Below are positions 17,591 to 26,862 of a stretch of 64,000 nucleotides of DNA, in pieces. The stretch spans positions 17,131 through 81,130 of the forward strand of contig NZ_BAEX01000003.1 in the NCBI RefSeq assembly GCF_000246945.1, in the 5' to 3' direction. Source of the DNA: Myroides injenensis M09-0166. GTDB taxonomy: Bacteria; Bacteroidota; Bacteroidia; Flavobacteriales; Flavobacteriaceae. The notes under the pieces are model-generated. The model was not told where the DNA came from. It did no database searches and saw only the letters and a program-made list of their open reading frames with translations. Positions within the stretch are counted from its first letter, which is position 1, and every line of letters starts with the position of its first letter. The translations under genes were made by a program, and so were the position numbers.

Positions 17591-20170
17591 CTATTCTAAT
17601 ATTCTGTCTTTTTCAAAGGTGGTGTTGTATTTTATCCAAAAAGTTTCTTTATTATCCAAATCTTTTAAATAGTAATCAAACCAGTTCATTACTCTTTTAG
17701 TTATATCTATTTGATTCTCTTTTTTTTGAAAGACATGTCCTTCATTTTTATAAAATAAGGCAATATGAGGTTTATGATAACGTAGCATTGCAATAAAAAG
17801 TTCTTGATGTTGTTTCTTATCTACAATTTTATCTTTATCACCTGTGAAAGTAAGTAAAGGAGTAGTTACTTTATCAGCAAATAGAATTGGCGAATTATCT
17901 AAGTAAAGTTTTTTGTTTTTTGAAAAATCAAAAGGAATAGCAAACTGACCGTTTTCAAACAAGGCAATATTTGGAGTATTATAACCATACAGATAAGAAA
18001 AGTAGAAGCTAATTAAATCTGTAGGACCTGAACCACTTACTGCAGTTTTAAAAAGGTTAGTTTGTGTTATAATAAAATTTGTTTCATATCCCCCGAAAGA
18101 ATACCCCATTAGACCTAATTTTTCAGGATTAATGGAATTCTCCTTTTTTAATACAATCTTTAAAGCTTCTTGTATACAGTTTAATGCAGATAGTCCTGGA
18201 CCTTGTTTTGTAGTTAAAATATCAGGATAGAATACGAAGTAATCATTTTCTAGATAAATATCTAAATTGAAACCATTACCATTTAGATAACTAGGATAAG
18301 TAAATTTATTTGCGTCTTGATTTTGCATTTCATAGATATAGGTAATCATTGAATATTTTTTGTTAGTATCAAAATTTTTAGGGTAATACAATATACCTTT
18401 TAAGTTATTACCATATTTATCTTTATAAGAGACTATTTTTTGTTTTTTCCATTCATATAGATTTTTTGGCATATCGCTTTTTAGTAAACTTTTTGTTTTA
18501 CCATTATCAAATAAGTAAATAGCTTTAGGTTTATTATAATTTTCAAGTGTATATGTAATTGTTTTAAAGTCCTTACTATATTTTACGTTACTAATATGGT
18601 CTTTTGTGTTTTTTATAATTTCTATTTGCTTATTATTTTCTAATACAAGCAAAGAAAAATATGTGTTATTTATATCGTAAGTATTAATTAGAAGCTTGTT
18701 ATCAATTATACTTTTAGAATGTATTTCATTATTTGAATTAAATTTAGATTCTTCTAGCTTATTTAATATTTTATAACGTTTTATGAAATTTTCTCCACTA
18801 ATTAAAGTGTCTGTTTTCTTTGTTTTAGTGTTGTATCGCATTAGACTAGAGTTGGATACGAAGTAAAAGTGTTTCTCATCTTTAGACCAAATTCTTATTT
18901 TTTCAATAAAACTTCTAAGCTTTAAATCATCGTCTATTATTTCAATTTTATTATCTAGTTTCTTGTTTTTTGTGTCATAGATATAAAGAATATTATTCTT
19001 TATAAAAACAAAAAAGCTGCCATTAGGTGATAAGCTAGTAGTGTTAACTGTGTTTGTTTGGGCCTTAACTATTAATGTTTCCTTATTTTCAGTAATATTA
19101 AATAATTTAATGTCTCTTGGTCTAGCGGAGTTTAGATAAGAATAATTTAAATACTGATTTGAGTCAAAGATTAAAAATGTATTTTCATTAATTCTTACAG
19201 ATTCATGATGACTTAAACTTTGAGGTTGATATACTTTTTTATTTTGATAATTAAATATGATATGTCCTTGAATGCTTTGTTCTTGAATGCTTGAAGAGGA
19301 TATAGTGTGATTTAGTTTTAGGTCTTTAGTGCTCCAAAGCTCAAGTTCATTTACATTATATGGTTTACTAAAAGGTATTGATTGTGAGATTACTTTAAAG
19401 CTTTCTTTATTAAGAGCTTCAAAATCTCTATAACTACTTTCACTATTTAATGTTTGTTTATGAATAATGTTATCAAAGTAATTAAAAAAATAAATAAAAG
19501 GATAGTTGTTTTGACTTAAAAGATTAGGTGTTAGAAAAGCAATGTGAAATTTTTTATCCCAAATAATATGTTTAATAGAGTCTTTTACTTGAGTGTTATA
19601 ATCTATTTTAAGATTTTTTAAATTAATTATCCCAATTCCTTTATCTAATTTTTTGTATTGAAATAATATAACTTGTTTATTATCATTTATTTTAATAGTA
19701 TTTATATCACTTTTTTTGTAAGTCCAAATTATTTTAAATGAGTTTTTTAAGACCTTAATCAAATGATAAGAGTCAGTAGTGTTATCAACATAGAGAAGAA
19801 GATTATTATCTTCTATAAATTGGACATCTATAACATTTTTTATAATTTGTTTTTTAAAAGAATCAATATTTAGTATTTCTATTGTTTTATTATCAGAATT
19901 ATATTTAACTAAATTTTCATTGTAGTCTTTATACATACTACCATATTTTTCTTTTAGAAGAATTTTGCCATCTGTATTATAAATAAAAAGACTATCATTA
20001 TTAGAGTTAAATTTATAGTGTTTGGTTATTATTATTTTATTGCCTTTTGTAAGAAAGGCATTATTTAGTTCTGTATAGTAAATACTGTCTTTAATTATTT
20101 GCCCTTTGAGTTGAGCACAAGGGCAAATAATTAAAATGAAAAATAGGACTAATCTTATTTTAATATTCAT
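17591..20170 (-). CDS. S9-family prolyl-oligopeptidase-like serine peptidase
   Basis: About 859 aa, exported (signal peptide MNIKIRLVLFFILIICPCAQ). Residues from ~30 to ~590 form a WD/propeller-like beta domain; the C-terminal ~270 residues are an alpha/beta hydrolase. The catalytic triad is visible: Ser in GLMGYSFGGYE, Asp in TFTGDKDKIVD and His in YKNEGHVFQ. The ATG at 20168-20170 is preferred over the upstream in-frame codon because it begins the signal peptide. The start overlaps the SusD stop by 11 bases. S9 enzymes cut short peptides, so the operon probably imports and trims oligopeptides. Confidence 0.9.
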   Translation of the reverse strand: MNIKIRLVLFFILIICPCAQLKGQIIKDSIYYTELNNAFLTKGNKIIITKHYKFNSNNDSLFIYNTDGKILLKEKYGSMYKDYNENLVKYNSDNKTIEILNIDSFKKQIIKNVIDVQFIEDNNLLLYVDNTTDSYHLIKVLKNSFKIIWTYKKSDINTIKINDNKQVILFQYKKLDKGIGIINLKNLKIDYNTQVKDSIKHIIWDKKFHIAFLTPNLLSQNNYPFIYFFNYFDNIIHKQTLNSESSYRDFEALNKESFKVISQSIPFSKPYNVNELELWSTKDLKLNHTISSSSIQEQSIQGHIIFNYQNKKVYQPQSLSHHESVRINENTFLIFDSNQYLNYSYLNSARPRDIKLFNITENKETLIVKAQTNTVNTTSLSPNGSFFVFIKNNILYIYDTKNKKLDNKIEIIDDDLKLRSFIEKIRIWSKDEKHFYFVSNSSLMRYNTKTKKTDTLISGENFIKRYKILNKLEESKFNSNNEIHSKSIIDNKLLINTYDINNTYFSLLVLENNKQIEIIKNTKDHISNVKYSKDFKTITYTLENYNKPKAIYLFDNGKTKSLLKSDMPKNLYEWKKQKIVSYKDKYGNNLKGILYYPKNFDTNKKYSMITYIYEMQNQDANKFTYPSYLNGNGFNLDIYLENDYFVFYPDILTTKQGPGLSALNCIQEALKIVLKKENSINPEKLGLMGYSFGGYETNFIITQTNLFKTAVSGSGPTDLISFYFSYLYGYNTPNIALFENGQFAIPFDFSKNKKLYLDNSPILFADKVTTPLLTFTGDKDKIVDKKQHQELFIAMLRYHKPHIALFYKNEGHVFQKKENQIDITKRVMNWFDYYLKDLDNKETFWIKYNTTFEKDRILE

Positions 20171-21521
20171 TTTGAGGATTAAGATTTGGATTAATAAGCA
20201 ATTCTTTTTCAGGATAAGGAAATAGAGCATGTTTGTCTTGCCAATTAGGTTTTGATGTTTTTAAAAGTGAGAGTTTGTTATTTCTTTTTAGATCAAAAAA
20301 ACGTCTACCGTGTTCAAGAAAGAATTCTTTTTGCCCCTCTGAAAGCATCGCAAGAATAGTTTGCTCTTTTGTTAGAGTATCAGGTAATTTTGCTAAACCT
20401 GCCCTTTGTCTAATAGTGTTTATATATCCAATGGCTTGTTTTTCTTTATTTTGATAAATAAGTGCTTCTGCTAAAATAAAAAAAGCTTCTTCTATTCTAA
20501 ATATTACAGAACACTCATCTGGATTATCAAGTCTGTTTTTATATTTATAAGCAAAAAGATTTCCTGTTGGATCGTGAGTTGCAATCCAATTAATTTTTCT
20601 TTGGTCAATTGAGTCGTAAGTGTTAAATAAGGTAGGACTTAGTGCTGTAGATGGTTGGGTTACAAAAATTATATAGGTTCCCGCTTCATATGTTGGTGCA
20701 GTATTAGAACTATTGCTTAATTGCCAAATCGTGCTAGTCGCAGTTTTTTTAAAAACTTTTAAAACATTACTCTCTAGAGCATAGAAGGGATTATTTAAAA
20801 GTTCATTAGCATAGAACTCTGCTTTATCATATTGTTTTGTTAGTAGATAGTTTTTTGCTAGTAACAATTGTGCTACTGCTTTGTTTGGATAGTATTTATC
20901 CGGTGAACGATATGTAGTAGAGAGTATATTTTCTGCACTAAGTAAATCTTTTTCAATATTTTGATAAACTTGTAAAACAGGTGTTTTTTTTATAAAAGTA
21001 TTTTCTTTATAATTAGTTGATTCAGTATAGGGGATATCTCCAAATATTTGAGCTAAAGCTTGATAATACAAAGCCCTTAGTATATAAACCTCGCTAATTA
21101 ATTGTTTTTTATCTTTTTCGTCAATTCCTTGAGATTCTTGAACACCTTTTATAAAAGAATTAATTGCATATATATGTGAATAAGAGGTGTTCCATAGATT
21201 TGAAATTGTATATCTTGTAGGGTCAAGCATATTGTGATAAATAAGAAAATTTTCAGAAGTAGAAGTACTTACAAGACTTTTTAATTCATCGGTATATAAC
21301 CCTAGAACAGCTCCAATTCCCTGTTGATTTCCAGAAAATAAAGAAGATTCTCTTAAATTTATATATAGATTAGAAAGTGCAGATAGGGCAGTACGTTTAT
21401 CTTTAAAAGCATTTTCAGTATTTATTTGATCTGAAGGTAAATCTATTTCAATCATTTTTTCGCACGACGATAGTAGTATTATAAGTAAAAAAAGTAAAAA
21501 TATATTATATGAATTTTTCAT
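20160..21521 (-). CDS. SusD/RagB-family surface lipoprotein
   Basis: A 453-aa lipoprotein (lipobox LLSSCEKM) with the classical SusD layout: an SusD-like N-terminal domain (FKDKRTALSALSNLY), TPR helices (AVAQLLLAKNYLLTKQYDKA) and the RagB C-terminal block (AILAMLSEGQKEFFLEHGRR, then FFDLKRN). It is the extracellular lid of the SusC transporter encoded immediately upstream (11 bases between). The resemblance to peptide-type RagB is in keeping with the peptidase gene that overlaps its end. Confidence 0.92.
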   Translation of the reverse strand: MKNSYNIFLLFLLIILLSSCEKMIEIDLPSDQINTENAFKDKRTALSALSNLYINLRESSLFSGNQQGIGAVLGLYTDELKSLVSTSTSENFLIYHNMLDPTRYTISNLWNTSYSHIYAINSFIKGVQESQGIDEKDKKQLISEVYILRALYYQALAQIFGDIPYTESTNYKENTFIKKTPVLQVYQNIEKDLLSAENILSTTYRSPDKYYPNKAVAQLLLAKNYLLTKQYDKAEFYANELLNNPFYALESNVLKVFKKTATSTIWQLSNSSNTAPTYEAGTYIIFVTQPSTALSPTLFNTYDSIDQRKINWIATHDPTGNLFAYKYKNRLDNPDECSVIFRIEEAFFILAEALIYQNKEKQAIGYINTIRQRAGLAKLPDTLTKEQTILAMLSEGQKEFFLEHGRRFFDLKRNNKLSLLKTSKPNWQDKHALFPYPEKELLINPNLNPQNEY

Positions 21522-21532
21522 GACAGTTTGAT

Positions 21533-24500
21533 TTAAAAAGTTAGTTGCACACCAAAGGCGTAAGTTTTCAGAGGTGGTAAATAAGTAGATAAATTGTTTT
21601 CAGGGTCTAAACCATAGTAGTTAGTAATTGTCCAAAGATTTTGACCTTGAAAATATAGACGAAGTGATTCTATTTTTACTTTAGGGATTTTGAGTAAGTA
21701 GGATAAAGAAATATTTTTGAGTCTGATATAAGAAGCGTCTCCAATAGTGGCATTACTAGATCTGAAAAAATTTAAATTATTATTCATTTGTGTATTATAC
21801 CCCGCTGAAACATAGCCATAGGCACTATTGGGATTAGTTGTGGACCAACTATTTAGAACTTCTATAGGCTGGTTGTTAATAGAACCAGGTGTGTTTAGGT
21901 TATAATTATGATTAAAGTTAGTTTGTTTTACAAACTGAAATAAAAAATCTAGACTTAAATTTTTGTATGTTAATGTGTTTTGTATACCTCCATGATACTC
22001 TGTTTTTATTTCTTTAATAATTTGCTTATCTGCAGAGGTTATTTTACCATCATTATTGTAATCAGTAAATTTGTAATGTCCTGTTTCAGGATCAATACCT
22101 TCAAAATTATAAAGTTTGTTAACCCTAGTGCTCTTGCCTACAATAAATGTATTAGCATAGGTAGAGCCTTCTAAATTTGGAAAAGAAAGTAAGGTGTTTT
22201 TAGGGAAAGAAATATTAAAGTTTGTTAACCAAAAAAAATCTTTTGTTTTTATGTTCTCTAAGTTTAGAGTAAACTCCCAACCTTTGTTCTCTACTGTAGC
22301 TGGAAGGTTATCTTGTATTGATGAAAAACCTGTTGTTCCAGGAAGAGGTACTCCTACAAGTTGATTTGAAGAAGTATTTCTATAATAGGCAATGTCAAAA
22401 TTTATTCGGTCTTTTATTATTGAGAGTTCTAAGGCTACTTCAAGTTTTTTAGTTTTCTCCCAACTAAAGTTTGGATTATGCAATCTTGATGGTGATAGGC
22501 CAGATATATCATCGTATTTATTAGGATTTAATGTATAAGTATCTAAATATTGATAGTCTCCTATATTGTCATTCCCCGAAGTTCCATAACTAGCTCTTAA
22601 TTTTCCAAAGTTTAACCAAGAAGAATCTTTAAAAAAATTTTCTTCTGAGAAAATCCAAGCTCCTCCAACTGCAGCAAAATTTCCAAATTTATGATTATCA
22701 CCAAAACGAGATGAACCATCTCTTCTTGCTGTTAAATTTATAATATATTTACTATTTAAATTTAAGTTTATTCTTGTAAAAAGTGCAGCATATTTATACT
22801 GAAGATTTGCTGATTGGCTAATTCCTCTTAGTTTAGCTGCAGCTATATTTGAAATAAATTCTTCACTTTGAAAACCAGTACCAGAAATATGCAATGCACT
22901 TGTTTTATTCTCTTGGTATGTCATACCTAGTAATGTATTTATTGATAGCTGACCTATTTTTGTTACATAGTTTATTTGTGGCTCAAGTATGTAAGACTTA
23001 TTATCTCGGAAAGTATTTTCAGCTTTGGATTGCTCAGATGTATAATTCTTTTCCGGATTGTAAATAGTATATGGAGTTAATTTTTTCTCTTCAACATTAT
23101 TTCTGTTGAAACCTGCGTTAAGTTTTAAATATAAATTTTTAGTTAATTCGTAATTTAAATTGGCATTTAACACAAGATTGTTGTTATCATTTTGATAAGT
23201 TTCATGCATACTAGCTACGGGGTTTATATCTCCTGGGAAATTCCAATTTAAGCTTCCGTCATCATTGTATAAACTTGGAGCATTTGGTGCTAGAGTAAGC
23301 GCATTTTTAGTTAAATCAGTCGCAATAAGATTGTTGTTTTGCAAAGAGTAATTAGTAGAAGATGTTAATTGAAATTTTCCATCTTTACTGCTATGATTAA
23401 CATTTAAAAGAAAATTATTTCTTTTATAACCTTTATCTGTTGGAAACACTGTTGTTTGAGTGCCTTGAGCAGCCGAAATTAGAAAATGAGTCGTTTCGCT
23501 ACCTCCGCTAACAGATAATTGTATATTTTGATTTTGAGCTGTACCGCCAATTAACTCTTTTTGCCAGTCAGTATATCTGTTCCTTTCCCACTTCCCATTT
23601 AAATCTAATGCATGTTCAGGATAAGTAGTGATACCATCATTTAAAAATGCTTCATCTCTCATTTTGTTAAATTGCTCTGTATTTAAAAGTTTCATTTTTC
23701 TTGCTACTTTACTAAAAGAAGTGGAAGAAGATAAAGTAAAAGAAAGCTTATCAGATTTATTTTTTTTGGTTGTTATAAGTACAACACCATTTGCCCCACG
23801 TGATCCATATATAGCAGTTGCATCAGCATCTTTTAAGATTTCTATACTTTCTATATCTGAAGGATTTATTGCATTTAAAAGATTTGTTTCGTTAAACGGG
23901 AGTATACTGGCAGCTAATGTTGAATTAACTAAATTGCTGTTAGGTATAATTACTCCATCAATTATGTATAAGGGAGCATTAGCATTCATGCTACCAATGC
24001 CACCATAAAACCTTAAACTATTTCTACCTCTAATTTGTATGTCAAAGCCACCACCAGGCACGCCTGTGTTTTGAGTTATATTAACCCCAGTCATTCTTCC
24101 TTGTATGGCTTGCAAAGGATTAATAACTGGTTGTAATTCGATATCTTTAGCTGTCACTCTTGCGATGCTTCCTGTTCGCTCTCGATCCTTTACTGTATAA
24201 TACCCTGCATTGACCACAATTTCATCTAAGGAAGAGCTATCCTCTAACATTGTTATATTTATAATAGGTTCACCTTGGTATTGCACTGTTTTTTCTTTGT
24301 AGCCGATCATTGAAAATACAATGGTATCTCCTATATTTACACTTAAGGAATATCTTCCTTGCATATCTGTTATTGTTCCACTGTTAGTGTCTTTTATCTT
24401 AACTATTACTCCTGCAAGTGGACCTTGACTGTCTTTGGTTACTCCACTTAGTTTAGATTGCTGTTGTAAGAGTTGAGGTTCTGTATTGTTTAATACGGCA

Positions 24501-24577
24501 TAGGTAGGATAGATGTTTAAAAAGCTTAAACACAGTACTATCCTATAACCAATAAAAATTGATTTTTTAGTTTTCAT
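21533..24577 (-). CDS. SusC/RagA-family TonB-dependent receptor without STN domain
   Basis: Outer-membrane transporter of 1014 aa. Order: signal peptide (1-27), CarboxypepD_reg-like domain (about 40-115, LSGVTKDSQGPLAGVIVKIK), plug (about 125-270, with AIQGRMTGVNITQ, LYIIDGV and ATAIYGSRGANGVVLITTKK) and barrel to a terminal LTF. There is no STN domain and no sigma/anti-sigma pair nearby, so it is regulated differently from the receptor at 11564-14716. The operon runs SusC, SusD, S9 peptidase on the minus strand. Confidence 0.95.
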   Translation of the reverse strand: MKTKKSIFIGYRIVLCLSFLNIYPTYAVLNNTEPQLLQQQSKLSGVTKDSQGPLAGVIVKIKDTNSGTITDMQGRYSLSVNIGDTIVFSMIGYKEKTVQYQGEPIINITMLEDSSSLDEIVVNAGYYTVKDRERTGSIARVTAKDIELQPVINPLQAIQGRMTGVNITQNTGVPGGGFDIQIRGRNSLRFYGGIGSMNANAPLYIIDGVIIPNSNLVNSTLAASILPFNETNLLNAINPSDIESIEILKDADATAIYGSRGANGVVLITTKKNKSDKLSFTLSSSTSFSKVARKMKLLNTEQFNKMRDEAFLNDGITTYPEHALDLNGKWERNRYTDWQKELIGGTAQNQNIQLSVSGGSETTHFLISAAQGTQTTVFPTDKGYKRNNFLLNVNHSSKDGKFQLTSSTNYSLQNNNLIATDLTKNALTLAPNAPSLYNDDGSLNWNFPGDINPVASMHETYQNDNNNLVLNANLNYELTKNLYLKLNAGFNRNNVEEKKLTPYTIYNPEKNYTSEQSKAENTFRDNKSYILEPQINYVTKIGQLSINTLLGMTYQENKTSALHISGTGFQSEEFISNIAAAKLRGISQSANLQYKYAALFTRINLNLNSKYIINLTARRDGSSRFGDNHKFGNFAAVGGAWIFSEENFFKDSSWLNFGKLRASYGTSGNDNIGDYQYLDTYTLNPNKYDDISGLSPSRLHNPNFSWEKTKKLEVALELSIIKDRINFDIAYYRNTSSNQLVGVPLPGTTGFSSIQDNLPATVENKGWEFTLNLENIKTKDFFWLTNFNISFPKNTLLSFPNLEGSTYANTFIVGKSTRVNKLYNFEGIDPETGHYKFTDYNNDGKITSADKQIIKEIKTEYHGGIQNTLTYKNLSLDFLFQFVKQTNFNHNYNLNTPGSINNQPIEVLNSWSTTNPNSAYGYVSAGYNTQMNNNLNFFRSSNATIGDASYIRLKNISLSYLLKIPKVKIESLRLYFQGQNLWTITNYYGLDPENNLSTYLPPLKTYAFGVQLTF

Positions 24578-24718
24578 AATTATAATAGTTGATTTTAATA
24601 CAATAGGATTAAATCATTAAGATTGTTATTGCCGTAGTACTATAAAGCCTACTGTATTATTGGGTTAGTTAATTTATTAAAGAGGTTAATGTAGCTACCT
24701 CCAAAGCTCTTAAGCATG

Positions 24719-24765
24719 TCTCCCAAAATGCTAACAGAGCATGGAGATAGCCTAAAGGACGCTAT
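24719..24765 (-). promoter_or_regulatory. structured 5' leader of the second susC gene
   Basis: TCTCC/GGAGA (24719-24723 with 24743-24747) encloses ATGCT/AGCAT (24728-24732 with 24738-24742), giving a stacked 10-bp stem with a small loop; ATAGC/GCTAT (24747-24751 with 24761-24765) forms a neighbouring hairpin. It lies about 140 bases upstream of the susC start. Small RNAs and structured leaders are known regulators of susC genes in Bacteroides; a role here is inference. Confidence 0.4.
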
Positions 24766-25211
24766 AGCATTCCCAAAATCCCTTTGAAATATGCTTGTGT
24801 GTTGTGCTTTGTCTTTTTACTAACATTTCATCACGATTTAACCAACCTTATTCAAGTAGAACCCTAAATCTACTTTTGGTGTTGTAAAAAGACTTTTTTC
24901 TCATAATTAAATAGTTTTTAGTTAAGGTTAATAAACAGTACAGTGAATCCTTTTTTATAGGTTTTTTTATTTAATGCCTTGTATTTGTGGTGGTTGTTGT
25001 TTTGTTGCTTATCGAAAAACAAGGCAATAGTTATCTTAGGCATCTTTAAAAGTGTGTTTTTTAAAGTGCATTAATTTTGATTAATAAATTTTTTGTTGAA
25101 TCTCTTTTTTAAAGAGTTTGGAAAACTATTTTACTAGCCTGATAAAACTAATGGTTTAGGTTTTCTATGCATGATAATGATATTTTTAGTTTTGTGTTTG
25201 TTTAGTTTAAG

Positions 25212-25253
25212 ACCATTACCTATTATAGTGTTTTACCTGTAATAGGTAATGGT
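25212..25253. repeat. 14-bp perfect inverted repeat
   Basis: ACCATTACCTATTA (25212-25225) is the exact reverse complement of TAATAGGTAATGGT (25240-25253), with a 14-base spacer. There is no adjacent T-run and no gene within 150 bases, so it is more likely a protein-binding site, recombination site or RNA element than a terminator. Confidence 0.75.
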
Positions 25254-25419
25254 ATATAAGGTTACCGCGTATCTTAATATCCCATTAAGTTATACGTCAA
25301 AAAGATAAATAGTCTAAAACTTGGTTAGTAGCGCTAACTAATCAATTTCATCAAATATTATAAATGGATGAAGGATCGCTACTTTTTTGTAATTAGGAAA
25401 GAAAAGGGAAAAATTCAGG

Positions 25420-25533
25420 ATGCTTAACTTACTTAAATTTGCCATAATTACTCTATCAAGTTTATTGTTTCATATAAGTTTAGTTGGTTTAGTTTGGTTA
25501 ATAATTGTTTTTGGTTTAATAAATAATAATTGA
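25420..25533 (+). CDS. possible 37-aa hydrophobic membrane peptide
   Basis: An ATG frame encodes MLNLLKFAIITLSSLLFHIS followed by LVGLVWLIIVFGLINNN: one long hydrophobic stretch ending in three asparagines. Small single-span peptides of this form include type I toxins and membrane modulators. A 15-base palindrome follows within ten bases of the stop. No homologue is recognised and chance cannot be excluded in AT-rich DNA. Confidence 0.3.
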   Translation: MLNLLKFAIITLSSLLFHISLVGLVWLIIVFGLINNN

Positions 25534-26026
25534 AAAATTTCGAATGAATCATTCGATAAGTCCTTTAAGGAAAAGGCTTTGTGTTTTAATACAAAAGACC
25601 TTTTTATAATCTCTTAAAGCCTAATTGGGAGACGGCTAGAATAAGAGATTGAAAATATGTGTTAAGCATAGAATGTTAAGTTCTAATGCTTTTGTTTTCT
25701 TGGATAGTCTAGTAAAAAATTACTAGACTATCTCATTTTGTCATCTTTTACCTAAAATATTCTTCACTTTATGGTTTTGTCCTTGCAAAACAATAAGAAA
25801 GGATTTACTTTTAGAGTGCGAATCTTTAAAGAAAAATCCATCTTAATGAAAAACACTTGTGTTTTTAAGTTAAGATAACCCGGTAATGAGTTAGGGCGTA
25901 GCTCCTTTCTCATCACTTTATTTGTATGAGCTATATTTAATTTTAACCTCACTACAATTACTTTTTCTTTAAAAGAATCGTATTAGCGATGGTATGAAAT
26001 AAAAAATCGCTCATATTGATTATATG

Positions 26027-26259
26027 AACGATGTTTCTAATGAGTATAATTGAATCCTTGTAAAAAGCAAGGAGCGGCTATATACTTTCAAGCCAAAGGG
26101 GTCCTAAACCCTCCGAGAGCTAAAAGCTCAGTGCAGTTGAAAATATACGTGAGTGCCGCTCACATGCAAATACAAAAGTAAAACTTTTTTGCATGGAGGG
26201 ACTACACGGTTATTCTCATCTGCTTTATTTAGGACTTTATGGCATGAGATAACATCGTT
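26027..26259. ncRNA. candidate structured RNA closed by a 9-bp stem
   Basis: AACGATGTT (26027-26035) pairs with AACATCGTT (26251-26259). Inside are CCTTG/CAAGG (26056-26071), a long arm GAGCGGC/GCCGCTC (26072-26078 with 26155-26161) continued by TATACTTTCAA/TTGAAAATATA (26081-26091 with 26137-26147, one mismatch), an inner hairpin GAGCT/AGCTC (near 26116-26128), ATGCAAA/TTTGCAT (26164-26195), and GTTATTCTCAT against ATGAGATAAC (from 26209 to 26252). A T-run follows the closing stem on the plus strand. It matches no riboswitch, tmRNA, RNase P or intron core that I know. Confidence 0.55.
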
Positions 26260-26376
26260 TTTAAGCTAAAAAAGCTTAATAGTCAATAATAATAAAACAA
26301 ATATAGTAAAAATATTCATTAACACAAAATATATTTTTTAAAAGATGTTTTGTGTTTACTGTTTAAAATAAGTATT

Positions 26377-26850
26377 ATGTCTTATAAGAAAAATATTGGT
26401 GAAAAACTTAAAGCAAAGAGAGAAAGTTTAGGTTATAACAAATCTACTATAAAAAAGATAATTGGTGCGTCTTCATCAACTGTAGATAATATTGAAAATG
26501 GAACAGCTAAAGACATAGATTTTTATGTGAAATATGCTAAAGCTGTAGATTATAAATTGAGGGAGTTGATGGATGTTGATATAACATCCATAGAATTAAG
26601 TAATGTTGAGATAAGAATTAAAACTAATCTTACAAAAAATATTAGAGAGTTAATAGATAGAAGTATTTTTGACAACTATAAATCATTAAATGATATAAGA
26701 GATCAACTACTATCTGATAAATTAATTAATAAGTCCGTAAAAGGAAGCGCTATATCTAATGTTTTAAATAATTTAGTTAAAGAAAAAACACTTACTAAGA
26801 AAAAAATAGGAAATAATGTTCATTATAAATCTTATAATATAAGTAATTAA
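26377..26850 (+). CDS. XRE-type helix-turn-helix protein with C-terminal winged-helix-like region
   Basis: A 157-aa protein. Residues 1-60 form an XRE/Cro HTH (IGEKLKAKRESLGYNKSTIK, then IIGASSSTVDNIENG). Residues ~85-155 resemble a small winged-helix domain (IRDQLLSDKLINKSVKGSAI, then SNVLNNLVKEKTLTKKK). The ATG at 26377 is used because the domain starts there; the frame is open upstream to a TTG at 26350. The next gene follows after 12 bases, so the two make a pair of regulator and unknown partner. Such pairs often sit in mobile islands. Confidence 0.72.
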   Translation: MSYKKNIGEKLKAKRESLGYNKSTIKKIIGASSSTVDNIENGTAKDIDFYVKYAKAVDYKLRELMDVDITSIELSNVEIRIKTNLTKNIRELIDRSIFDNYKSLNDIRDQLLSDKLINKSVKGSAISNVLNNLVKEKTLTKKKIGNNVHYKSYNISN

Positions 26851-26862
26851 AAATTATAACAT

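Larger units (their letters stand above)
24578..26376. other. 1.8-kb stretch without a normal-sized gene, rich in secondary structure
   Basis: It contains, from left to right: a structured susC leader (24719-24765), a hairpin near 24865-24886, a pair TGCCTTGT/ACAAGGCA (24975-24982 and 25019-25026), a 14-bp perfect inverted repeat (25212-25253), a near-palindrome around 25325-25343, a possible 37-codon peptide gene (25420-25533), a 15-base palindrome (CGAATGAATCATTCG), a long hairpin at 25840-25877, and a multi-arm RNA-like structure (26027-26259). It separates the SusCD operon from the mobile backbone. Confidence 0.6.

Noticed and set aside
23628-24008. 126-codon frame antisense to the second susC gene
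   Set aside because: It is the complement of the conserved plug domain of the receptor; no independent signal or start context supports it.
25764-25952. Minus-strand 62-codon frame in the gene-free stretch
   Set aside because: It starts with GTG, has no recognisable domain and runs through a 15-bp hairpin (25840-25877), so structure rather than coding explains the sequence better.
26027-26259. Known riboswitch, group I intron, RNase P RNA or tmRNA
   Set aside because: I looked for the conserved cores of these classes (for example the P7 pairing of group I introns near GGGACTACACGG) and did not find them, so it is reported only as an unassigned structure.
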